From positions 1 to 64,000 of the forward strand of contig JAFDKH010000020.1 in assembly GCA_019307065.1 (NCBI GenBank): DNA of 64,000 nucleotides, given 5' to 3'. Positions 9,686 through 17,890 of the stretch are shown in pieces. Source of the DNA: Deltaproteobacteria bacterium (GTDB lineage Bacteria > Myxococcota > B64-G9). The notes below the pieces were generated by a model that did not search any database, had not been told where the DNA came from, and saw only the letters and a list, made by a program, of their open reading frames with translations. The stretch's first letter is position 1; every line of letters starts with the position of its first letter. The position numbers were made by a program, and so were the translations under genes.

Positions 9686-11342
9686 CAGAATCGTTCACGG
9701 GTTTATAGCGCCCGGTCTTACCGGGTGCTATTGTGCCCTTCTCCTTAATATAGCGAGCCACCACTTCGCGGATCAACGTGTGGGTATTGCGAATGTTGGA
9801 ACCTTGGGCAAAAACGTGGTAGCCGTCCCCCCCACTGAGGACAAAATCGTTAGTGGCAACAGTATAAAGCTTTTTTTCATCAAGTTCCTGACCATCCAGG
9901 GTTGTGATCTTCATGCAGCGTTTACCGGTTGGCGCTTTTGAATTAAAAACAACTGACAAGCCTGATATTTCCATTACGCCATAGGGACCCGAAAGACCGT
10001 GCTCGACAATCTCACGAATCTGAGCTCCGGTCAGCGAGACGGTGATGATATTATTGTCAAACGGAACAACCTCGTATATACGGCCGTAGGTTACAACACC
10101 CTTTTGAATGCTCGTTCTTAGACCCCCGGAGTTGTACATGCTGATATCGATCGAGCTGTCGGTAGCCCGCATCGCATCGGTAACTAAATTTCCGACTGGA
10201 GAATCAAGCACTGTTTGATGCTGCATTGTCTTGGCCGCTCGCCCCAGTTCGATCCGGTCGAGATGGTCGACGCTTTGCTTGAATTTCTTGAGTTTTTTTA
10301 CAAAATGAGTCGACGGATTAATTGTCCTGCCGGCATACTTGGCTGGTCCACCTTTTTTATCGGTCCGGACAAAGAACTCGCTGGAATGCAAAACTACCTG
10401 GTCGGAAATAACCCGGCCGGTCTTTTTACTAATTGGTAACTCGGCGCGGGAAAAGGAAACTCCTTTCGCCCAGGTTTGAATGATCGGGATCTTGTTTACT
10501 TTGCCGTTGCAAGCAACATGTTCGTGACCGGCAACAATCAGATCGACTTCGCCCGGTTTGAGAGCCTGGGCGAGTTCGGCTATCGGCCCGGATAACTTGC
10601 CGGTCTTTTGGTCGGTCCTGACACCGGCATGCGCTAAAACGATCACGACTGTGGCGCCGGCTTGGCGCACTTTGACAAGCTCTTGCTTTATGGTTTTCAC
10701 TAACGGCTCGAACTGAAGTGAAGCTACATTCTTAGGATTAGTAATCAAGGAAGTGTCTTGTGAAATCAGGCCGATCACTCCAATCTTAATTCCCTTTCTC
10801 GTAAGAATTGTATGACCATACAAATTCTTCCAACTTACCGGTTTTTTTGTGGTGCGATCATTTATATTCGCAGCCAAAAATGGAAAATTGGCTTCCGCGA
10901 TTCTGAGCTTAATCACACCCAGGGGATCGTCATCGGGATTCGCCGGTGTACTATGATAACCCACCGGACCGAAATCGAATTCATGGTTACCGACAGCGAC
11001 GGCGTCATAGCCGATTTCATTATAGAACTCGATTACCGCCCGGCCTTCGCTGGCCGCCGAAATCAGGGTGCCCTGGTAAAGATCTCCGGCGTCGAGTAAA
11101 ATGAAACCGTCTTTATTGGCCGCCCTGATCGATTCGAAGTAAGCCGCAATAATATCAATCCCGCCCACTTTGCGTCCACCGACTCTCTTTCCTTTTTTTG
11201 ACTCGAGGGCCCCATGAAAATCGCTCGTTCCGATGACGGTAATCTTTACTGGTGGCTCTGTTGCCGGTTCAACCTGCTTGTCGGCAGGAACAACCTGACA
11301 GGCGACACAGCCAAACCAGAGAAGAGACACCAACCATCTCAT
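9666..11342 (-). CDS. 5'-nucleotidase/UshA-family lipoprotein
   Basis: 558 residues with a signal peptide ending in a lipobox-like CVAC. The metallophosphoesterase half has all the di-metal motifs: DFHG, DAGDLYQG, GNHEFDFG, LAHAG and AGHEH. The C-terminal 5'-nucleotidase domain has GNLVTDAM, NSGGLRT and a substrate-stacking VPFDNN segment. It likely hydrolyses nucleotides or UDP-sugars in the periplasm. The ATG at 11342 is chosen because GGAG lies about ten bases upstream; a GTG at 11363 is an alternative. It is the first gene of the nucleotidase, HzsA-related and HEAT operon. Confidence 0.88.
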   Translation of the reverse strand: MRWLVSLLWFGCVACQVVPADKQVEPATEPPVKITVIGTSDFHGALESKKGKRVGGRKVGGIDIIAAYFESIRAANKDGFILLDAGDLYQGTLISAASEGRAVIEFYNEIGYDAVAVGNHEFDFGPVGYHSTPANPDDDPLGVIKLRIAEANFPFLAANINDRTTKKPVSWKNLYGHTILTRKGIKIGVIGLISQDTSLITNPKNVASLQFEPLVKTIKQELVKVRQAGATVVIVLAHAGVRTDQKTGKLSGPIAELAQALKPGEVDLIVAGHEHVACNGKVNKIPIIQTWAKGVSFSRAELPISKKTGRVISDQVVLHSSEFFVRTDKKGGPAKYAGRTINPSTHFVKKLKKFKQSVDHLDRIELGRAAKTMQHQTVLDSPVGNLVTDAMRATDSSIDISMYNSGGLRTSIQKGVVTYGRIYEVVPFDNNIITVSLTGAQIREIVEHGLSGPYGVMEISGLSVVFNSKAPTGKRCMKITTLDGQELDEKKLYTVATNDFVLSGGDGYHVFAQGSNIRNTHTLIREVVARYIKEKGTIAPGKTGRYKPVNDSGASKKK

Positions 11343-11485
11343 TGGCGACAAACTCCATTCCACCCCCTCAAAGAGCGTAAGAATATACTACCGCAGTTTG
11401 GCTGTAAACAAGAAAGGATTGTTCTATTAGACCGACAAACTGGAGATTATTCATAAAAACTGCAGGTTTGAAACTTGTGAGCGAG

Positions 11486-13579
11486 CTATTGGCAATCGTA
11501 CAATTCTTCTTGGGCTACCCAGACATGATTTCCAACAGCCCGTGGATCTTCGTCGGCCCGCCGGACAGTAATCTTGTAGCGGCTCTTCTTGCGGATGATG
11601 ACATTTCCTTCGAATAGGCAATCTGGATCGCACTCCCACTTGACGCAATCATGAATAGACCAACCCTTTTTGATTCTGGCTGTTCGCGCTTTTTCCTTGA
11701 TTTGCTGTCTTTCGAGCCTGATCTGTCGCTCTTCGTCCTGCATGGCGGCCAGGGCAGGCCCATGCCGGTATTTGACGCTACAAGAACCCGAACTACAGGA
11801 CAGGTAAACAACCCGCTTAGAGCTTTTACCAAACTTAACTTCACCGCCGGCTCCGGAAAGAAAGACAGCCGCCTGGCGATTGGAATGTGCTTTTTTATAT
11901 CTGCGAATAAAAAATCGATAAATCGCCGACAAATTTGACCCGGCGTAAACCTGACATAGATCGACGCCGCTCAATTTATCCTTATAAAACCTGGCGACAA
12001 CCTCAAAACCTCCATGCGAGCTGTCTTCTTCAAACACCTTACAGGGCTCGTCAGGATCCAGTGTACATCGACAATCTTCAGCGGCATCCCGGCCGGTCTG
12101 CCATTTGCTCAAGAAATAATCTTTACCTTCCCAACCGGCTGCCGCTTTACCAAATTTCAAACCATGAATAGCCTTGTCCCATTCAACAAAAAACGTCAGG
12201 CTTTTGAGCGCCTTCCTCTCAAGACGATCATCACGTTTGCGCATCAATTGATCCTCGATCTCGTCCAGCCTTTTACGGACGGCCAAGGTTTCCATTCCGG
12301 CCTTCAATGCTGGGTTACACAGGTTGAGCACTTTGCGCACTTGTTTCATTTGATCAAGATTAGACACCTCAATCTTGGTAAATACATCGATGCACTCGGC
12401 GCTCAAGGTCTGGTTGACATCTTCCATCTGACCGAAGTTAGGAAATCTGGCCCTCAAGAGGGCTACTTCTTGTATGAAGTCTTTCAGATCGTCAAGGTCT
12501 TTGGCCTTCCTAGCCTGTAAATAATCTACCCAGCGAACGAGAAAACGTAATTCCAGCTCTGGGTAAAAGTCCGAACGAGGAAAATCCTCCATGAATAAAA
12601 GAAAATCCGGCTTGATCTCAGGAAAAGGTACTTTTTTTCCTTCAAGTTGGTTCAGCCGGTTGCGCCAGGCCAACTCGAGATCTCTTGCAAGGTAACCTGG
12701 CAAGTTCGGCAGCTTGCCTTGGCAAAGAACGTCCAGTTCTTTCAGGCGTGCTTTGATTTGCGAATGGTTTTGGGCCTTTACTTCAATCGTCTTTAGCCAG
12801 CGTAGGGCCGCCAGGGTAAATATTTTTTCAAGTTTTGTAAAAGCTGGATGTTTTCCATGTGGAACCGCAAAGGCAATCAGCGCCTCGGCAGATTTTGTCA
12901 GGGATTTTTTAAATTCCTGGGTCTTCTTGACGGATACCTCGAGCTGAACTTTGAGAAACGGCTCGAGTAAGGCCGCCCACCTATTGCCGACCTTCTTTTC
13001 AAGGGCAATCAGCTGATCTTTTTCGGGCCCTAATCCTCTGAAGCTATCTATATAGTCAGATACTATCTTGGCCCCTTCGATCGAACTGAGCGGCAAGCTA
13101 TCGAGGGAATTACCCAGGCTGGCCAGATCCTGATCGGACAAGCGCACCTTTAACAAACCTTTTACGTCAAAGATGATTTTTTCGGTGGTCTTGCCAGCCT
13201 CTGCACCTTTGCCCGGGATTTTCTCAAGATGCCCCCTGACCTTGAATTCATCCAGAAAACCATTTGCCGCCAGGGAAGTCGCCTGCTGCGTATCAATGCC
13301 AAGCTTGGCAAGCTTCAGAACCAGTAGACTAACCAGCTTGCTGCGCAAATAATCCTTGGCGGCTTTCTTATCGGCTAGTAAGAGGTTTTGTTCGTCGACC
13401 TGCGACGTGAAGAGACGGGCTGGGTTCAGCTTGGGCTTGACCAGACCAGGTTCTTTTGACAATCCGTTGGACCCTTCGGTTTTGGAAACATCCTGACGCG
13501 CACCTCCGCAGGCAGGCAACCAACTAGCAGCAAATTGAATCGCTAACAGCGCGAGAGTCATCCGGGCAGCATTTTTCAT
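11486..13579 (-). CDS. Large lipoprotein of unknown function
   Basis: 697 residues, not recognised. It has a signal peptide with lipobox LPAC, a long Lys/Glu/Leu-rich middle (about 100-520) predicted to be mostly helical with coiled-coil character, and a basic, Cys-containing C terminus (CKVFEED, SCSSGSCSV, CVKWECDPDC). The start at 13579 follows AAGGGGAGG by five bases. It is monocistronic and divergent from the PP2C gene. The C-terminal Cys pairs suggest disulfides in an extracytoplasmic domain. No enzymatic motif is visible. Confidence 0.7.
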   Translation of the reverse strand: MKNAARMTLALLAIQFAASWLPACGGARQDVSKTEGSNGLSKEPGLVKPKLNPARLFTSQVDEQNLLLADKKAAKDYLRSKLVSLLVLKLAKLGIDTQQATSLAANGFLDEFKVRGHLEKIPGKGAEAGKTTEKIIFDVKGLLKVRLSDQDLASLGNSLDSLPLSSIEGAKIVSDYIDSFRGLGPEKDQLIALEKKVGNRWAALLEPFLKVQLEVSVKKTQEFKKSLTKSAEALIAFAVPHGKHPAFTKLEKIFTLAALRWLKTIEVKAQNHSQIKARLKELDVLCQGKLPNLPGYLARDLELAWRNRLNQLEGKKVPFPEIKPDFLLFMEDFPRSDFYPELELRFLVRWVDYLQARKAKDLDDLKDFIQEVALLRARFPNFGQMEDVNQTLSAECIDVFTKIEVSNLDQMKQVRKVLNLCNPALKAGMETLAVRKRLDEIEDQLMRKRDDRLERKALKSLTFFVEWDKAIHGLKFGKAAAGWEGKDYFLSKWQTGRDAAEDCRCTLDPDEPCKVFEEDSSHGGFEVVARFYKDKLSGVDLCQVYAGSNLSAIYRFFIRRYKKAHSNRQAAVFLSGAGGEVKFGKSSKRVVYLSCSSGSCSVKYRHGPALAAMQDEERQIRLERQQIKEKARTARIKKGWSIHDCVKWECDPDCLFEGNVIIRKKSRYKITVRRADEDPRAVGNHVWVAQEELYDCQ

Positions 13580-13668
13580 AACAACCTCCCCTTGTGCCGT
13601 CAACATACCAGTCAAGCAGGCGAATTTTCAAGAAATGTCGTTTGTTCCGGATATTTTTCACCAAATGG

Positions 13669-13697
13669 TTGACTCTCTGATTGGTTTGGAAAATGAT
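13669..13697 (+). promoter_or_regulatory. Possible sigma70 promoter of the PP2C gene
   Basis: TTGACT at 13669-13674 and AATGAT at 13692-13697 are spaced by 17 bases and end 23 bases before the PP2C start codon. Sequence match only. Confidence 0.35.
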
Positions 13698-13720
13698 AGC
13701 GAGATCATTATGGAACTTCA

Positions 13721-14479
13721 ATGAAGATTATAAGCGCAGCTAAAACCGACGTTGGCCGCAAACGACCGCACAACGAGGACGCCTACAAGGTCGATGAAGA
13801 GCTTGGGCTTTTTGTTGTCGCCGACGGTATGGGCGGACATGCTGCCGGAGAAGTAGCCAGCCAGGAGGCTGTCGAATGCCTGCGCGACAATGTTCTGGCA
13901 AATATTGCCGCGGTCGAAGAGTTCAGAGACAACCCCACCAACGACTCTTCAATGAACATCCGCCGCGTGATGGAACTGGCTGTCCGGGCCGCAGCCTACC
14001 AGGTCTTCGGGTTGTCCGAAGTCGACCCTGATCGAAAGGGAATGGGAACAACTCTGTCTATGCTGCTGTTACTGCCAGCAGCCGCCTTTCTTGCTCATGT
14101 CGGCGACAGCCGGATTTATATGATCCGTTCGGGCCGAGTTAAGCAGATTACCAGCGATCATACATACGTAGCTGCCATGGTCGAGCAAGGCAAGATGACC
14201 GAGGAACAGGCCCGCACCTCTCGATATTCAAATGTATTGATTAGAGCAGTCGGTTCTCATGATTACGTTGAGGTCGATACCCGTGTTGTCCAACACAAAC
14301 TTGGTGATGTTTTCTTGTTATGCTCGGACGGCTTGTCCGGTTATCTGAAAGACGAAGAAATACCGAACGTGATAGTTGTAGACGATCTCCCGGGTTCTGT
14401 CGACAAACTCATTGATTTAGCTCTGCGGCGGGGCGGCAAGGACAATATTACGGTGATTTTGGTAAGGATTGATCCTTAG
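13721..14479 (+). CDS. PP2C-family serine/threonine phosphatase
   Basis: 252 residues containing the complete bacterial Stp/PrpC signature set: RPHNEDAY, VVADGMGGHAAGE, GTTLSML, HVGDSRIYM, LLCSDGLSGYL and GGKDNITVILV. The aspartates in these motifs bind the catalytic Mn/Mg ions. It removes phosphate from Ser/Thr of proteins and normally pairs with a Hanks-type kinase; none is in the window, but an FHA protein is at 822. It is convergent with ilvE and overlaps it by four bases. Confidence 0.95.
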   Translation: MKIISAAKTDVGRKRPHNEDAYKVDEELGLFVVADGMGGHAAGEVASQEAVECLRDNVLANIAAVEEFRDNPTNDSSMNIRRVMELAVRAAAYQVFGLSEVDPDRKGMGTTLSMLLLLPAAAFLAHVGDSRIYMIRSGRVKQITSDHTYVAAMVEQGKMTEEQARTSRYSNVLIRAVGSHDYVEVDTRVVQHKLGDVFLLCSDGLSGYLKDEEIPNVIVVDDLPGSVDKLIDLALRRGGKDNITVILVRIDP

Positions 14480-15490
14480 CCAATTTTCTCTATCCAGCCA
14501 AAAGTGTCTTCTTCATATCCATACTGCAGTGCAAGCAGGTGGTCGTAAATTTTCTGTGACAACTGACCGGTTTTTCCATCACCGATCTGGAAGTCTTTGT
14601 CTTTGTATCTGATACTTCCAACCGGCGATATAATAGCAGCCGTACCACTACCGAAAACTTCGCTCAGGCTTCCCTCGGTTTGTGCCTTGAGCACATCGTC
14701 AATCGTAAAGAGACGTTCGACAACTTTGACACCCCACTTCTTCAATAGCTGAATGACTGAATCCCGGGTAATCCCCGGCAGGATGCTGCCGGTTAAAGGG
14801 CTGGTCACGACTTCATCGCCGAACTTGAAAAAGATATTCATCGTGCCGACTTCTTCAACATACTTTCGCTCAATGGCGTCGAGCCAAAGTACTTGGGAGA
14901 ATCCTTTTTCTTTGGCTTCCATCTGGGCCAACAAACTGGCGGCATAGTTACCTCCAGTTTTGGCCTCGCCAATTCCACCGCGAACTGCGCGGACATACTG
15001 GTCGGATATGAAAATACTGATCGGGTTGAATCCTTCCGGGTAATAGGCGCCGACTGGCCCGCATATAATATAAAACAAGTAGCGTTCTGCCGGCTTGACG
15101 CCCAAAAACGGATCAACTGCAATAACGGTTGGCCGCAAGTAGAGTGCGCAGCCCGGGCTTTTGGGAATTCGGCGGAATGACCATACGATCACATGACCTG
15201 TTGAACCTTCTCAGGTTGTCCTCGTATCTGAACAAGTATAATCCGGCGTCCTTTCCCCGGTAGGCTTTCAGGCCTTCAAAAACCTCCTGTCCATAGTGCA
15301 GCACCATGGCTGCCGGATCCAGCTGGAGTTGCCGGTAGGGTTCAATTCTGGGACTATGCCAACCCTTGCCGCGTTCATATTCCATCATGAACATGTGGTC
15401 CGAAAACTTCTGACCGAACCCCAGCGACGAGTCGTCATTGGGAATCTCTTTTTTATTGGCTGAATCTACTTTCTGGATCTCAAGTTCCAT
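14476..15490 (-). pseudogene. ilvE: Branched-chain amino acid aminotransferase with an internal out-of-frame deletion
   Basis: The first part (15490 to about 15175) reads as a normal fold-IV branched-chain aminotransferase up to RSCDRMVIP. The remainder continues in another frame from IPKSPGCALYLRPT through the PLP-lysine segment AKTGGNYAAS to the end. Compared with the family, about 20 residues between CDRMVIP and IPKSPG are missing (about 60 bases), and only four bases join the parts. Neither frame alone yields an enzyme: the first ends after 16 residues of wrong frame, and the second lacks a proper start. AAGGAG lies six bases before the ATG at 15490. This is a recent lesion or an assembly error, since the rest is undecayed. 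Confidence 0.85.
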
Positions 15491-15601
15491 TACGAGCTCC
15501 TTTCCCGCTGGACGGGGGATTGAAAGCCTTGGACAGAACAAAAAGTATATATGCCACGGGTGGTGAATTTTCAACTCATTCCGGAATCGAATGATAACTC
15601 C

Positions 15602-15631
15602 TTGACACTCGTGTAGTTAGCCTGGCATTTT
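15602..15631 (+). promoter_or_regulatory. Possible promoter of trmH
   Basis: TTGACA at 15602-15607 and CATTTT at 15626-15631 are 18 bases apart. The predicted transcript would start within a few bases of the ATG at 15641, which lacks a Shine-Dalgarno, so a near-leaderless message is implied. Confidence 0.3.
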
Positions 15632-15640
15632 GAACCCATA

Positions 15641-16327
15641 ATGATTCAAGAATTTCCGCTCGAGCCGTTTATGCTCCCTTCCAGAGCTGATCGCCTTCAA
15701 AAGGCGGCCGCTCAACGTACCAGGTCCCTGGCCATCGTGCTGGACGGAGTTCATGATCAGCACAATCTAAGCGCGGTTGTACGTTCCTGCGAAGGTTTCG
15801 GCATCCTGGATCTGCATGTTATCGAGACACATGCCCCGTTTCGGATTGGGTCCAGTGTAACTCAGGGAGCCGAGAAGTGGCTCGACATACACCGTTATCT
15901 CCAGCCGGAAGATTGCATCGCGGCCCTCGCAGCCAGTCGGCTGGAAATCTGGTTGGCCAACCCCGCACCGGGTAGCATCGAGGTCAGTGAAGTTACTTGG
16001 CAAAAGCCAATTGCCTTGGTATTCGGCAATGAGCACGAAGGTCCCAGCCAGGCAATGCAAAAGAATGCCAGCGGTAGTTTTCATATTCCAATGCTGGGCT
16101 TTTCCCAGTCATTGAACATCTCGGTCGCCGCCGGAATAACCCTGGCAACTGGAGTTGCTGAAAGAATCAGGAGACTCGGAAAACATGGCGATCTGAGTCA
16201 GAGCGAACAATCAGACCTGATAGCCCAATGGCAGCGTCGCTCGGTTAAATACGCCGATAAGATTCTAGCCCGTTTGAACAAGGAACTATCGAGTGAGGAT
16301 GAAACCAGTGAAAAAATACGCAAATAA
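15641..16327 (+). CDS. trmH: tRNA (guanosine-2'-O)-methyltransferase, SpoU/TrmH family
   Basis: 228 residues with the three SpoU motifs: NLSAVVRSCEGFGI, LVFGNEHEG and IPMLGFSQSLNISVAAG, which form the knotted SAM site. The length, the N-terminal helix and the C-terminal helical extension fit TrmH (Gm18 of tRNA) better than the rRNA enzymes. It is the first gene of a run with the TPR protein (35-base overlap) and the membrane protein at 17014. Confidence 0.9.
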   Translation: MIQEFPLEPFMLPSRADRLQKAAAQRTRSLAIVLDGVHDQHNLSAVVRSCEGFGILDLHVIETHAPFRIGSSVTQGAEKWLDIHRYLQPEDCIAALAASRLEIWLANPAPGSIEVSEVTWQKPIALVFGNEHEGPSQAMQKNASGSFHIPMLGFSQSLNISVAAGITLATGVAERIRRLGKHGDLSQSEQSDLIAQWQRRSVKYADKILARLNKELSSEDETSEKIRK

Positions 16328-17003
16328 CTACGGAAGAGTTCGAGCCGGACTGATCATTTTTATTGTGCTTTTGTCAGCCTTGGCCGGAAAGCTCATTTAT
16401 CAATACGCCGACAAGGCTAGTCGCTTGGTTAACCAGGCCAAGGAATTGATGAACCAGGAAAAGTTCGACGGCGCCCTGAAGATACTGGATGAAGCCCTGC
16501 TGGCCGACCCGGAACACATCCATTCGCATTACCACCGCGGAATTTGTCTGGCCGAGCGTCATCGCTGGGATGAAGCCATTGCAGCCTTTGACAGAACAAT
16601 CGAGTTGGACAACCAGGAAGCCAACGCATATTTCAACAAGGGCAAGATTTACTGGCATCTCAAACAATACGACGATGCGGTTAAGGCCTTCGATTTGGCG
16701 ATTGAGCACCAGGGGCACCTCGAAGAAATCAACCGTAAAACTGTCTGGATGCTGCTTGGCGAATGTTTCTATGAAACTCATTTAGATAAACTGGCCAACT
16801 CGCCCGATCAAGCGACTCCTCCCTCGAGAGCAATAGCCGCTTATAAAACATACATCAAAGAACGCCCCGGTGCACCCGATCGGAAGGCGATCGAACAGAG
16901 AATCGAGATCCTGTCCGATCCGGAGAAGTTCAAAGAAATAGTGGCAAAAAGAAAAAAGGGCACTAAAACCAGACTGGAAGATCTTCTACCTGCCAAACGG
17001 TAA
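16293..17003 (+). CDS. Membrane-anchored TPR protein
   Basis: 236 residues with one N-terminal membrane segment (about residues 15-35) and three to four tetratricopeptide repeats, for example the segments starting ALLADPEHIHSHYHRG and IELDNQEANAYFNKG. TPRs mediate protein contacts; the domain would sit in the periplasm. The start is a GTG, with AAGGA eight bases before it, inside the end of trmH; an ATG six bases later is an alternative. Partner unknown. Confidence 0.85.
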   Translation: MRMKPVKKYANNYGRVRAGLIIFIVLLSALAGKLIYQYADKASRLVNQAKELMNQEKFDGALKILDEALLADPEHIHSHYHRGICLAERHRWDEAIAAFDRTIELDNQEANAYFNKGKIYWHLKQYDDAVKAFDLAIEHQGHLEEINRKTVWMLLGECFYETHLDKLANSPDQATPPSRAIAAYKTYIKERPGAPDRKAIEQRIEILSDPEKFKEIVAKRKKGTKTRLEDLLPAKR

Positions 17004-17013
17004 TGCGTGAACA

Positions 17014-17877
17014 ATGGCGAGTCAAAGAGGACAGACAGCGTATAAAATAACCTTTTTCTTTGCAATTGTGGCTTTCGGAAGCTTGGCCTTTGCATTCTTG
17101 CTGGTTTTTTCTGAATACAAAGATTTTCCCCACCTTCCCTTTTTCATTACCGGCGGTGCGGCAATCGTGGCCGGCATCATCTGTGGACACATTGCGCTGA
17201 TACGTCTGACCGGAGTTGCCGGAGAACGAATTCTTTTCGAGACTTTCTTTCCGATGATGATGGGCCTGGTTCCCTTAGCCGGGCCGTTCATCGCTCTGGC
17301 CAGCGCCTATAAACTCCTGCGCGGCAAGCTTGGGGCGGCTACAATTACCAGTTCCGGTGGAGGCGGCCACAGTGTTCGCAGCTATAATGCCACCAGCTTA
17401 GGTCGTGCAGGAGTTCCAACCGGGCTGATACTGGTTATCGTGGCCAGCTTGCAGCCTCTTGTAGCCTACTCGATAGGCTGGGCTGATTCACAGCCCGACA
17501 CCCCCCAGCAGTCAGCTGTCGAACCACGTGTTCAACCGGAAAGCAGTAAGGTTTCAATATCCAAAAAAATCAAAGGCTATGGAAAATATGCCTGTCGGGG
17601 AATAGTGAAATGCTATACCCGGGCCGAGTTCATCGGCCAGGTGGCCGGCAGGATAGTCATGCAGGTTGATGAATATGGAAAGGTCACAAAGATCGAGGCC
17701 AAGCTACCCAACACCGACAAGGCAATTCAAGCCTGTATTCGAAAGGTGTGTCTTAATAAGCGAATTAGTAAGTTCGACGGCCCGCCGGGTGATCTGGTTT
17801 GCGAATTTGCCGGCAGCGTCGCCGGAAGTACCCACTCAGTCAGTACGACGGCCAAGTTCGTGCGCTGGAAGAAATAG
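17014..17877 (+). CDS. Membrane protein with AgmX/TonB-like C-terminal domain
   Basis: 287 residues. The first 160 contain about four hydrophobic helices (beginning near residues 10, 43, 80 and 130). The C-terminal 110 residues follow a linker rich in Pro, Gln and Ser and contain GRIVMQVDEYGKVTKIEAKL and paired cysteines. This resembles the C-terminal domains of myxobacterial AgmX and TonB-like energy transducers. Only 10 bases separate it from the TPR gene. A role in envelope transport or gliding-type machinery is possible but not shown. Confidence 0.6.
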   Translation: MASQRGQTAYKITFFFAIVAFGSLAFAFLLVFSEYKDFPHLPFFITGGAAIVAGIICGHIALIRLTGVAGERILFETFFPMMMGLVPLAGPFIALASAYKLLRGKLGAATITSSGGGGHSVRSYNATSLGRAGVPTGLILVIVASLQPLVAYSIGWADSQPDTPQQSAVEPRVQPESSKVSISKKIKGYGKYACRGIVKCYTRAEFIGQVAGRIVMQVDEYGKVTKIEAKLPNTDKAIQACIRKVCLNKRISKFDGPPGDLVCEFAGSVAGSTHSVSTTAKFVRWKK

Positions 17878-17890
17878 CAAATCGCGACCG

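Noticed and set aside
14476..15490. Programmed frameshift in ilvE
   Set aside because: A frameshift would leave all residues encoded in one frame or the other. Here about 20 conserved residues are absent from all frames. The same argument excludes it for the FGGY kinase.
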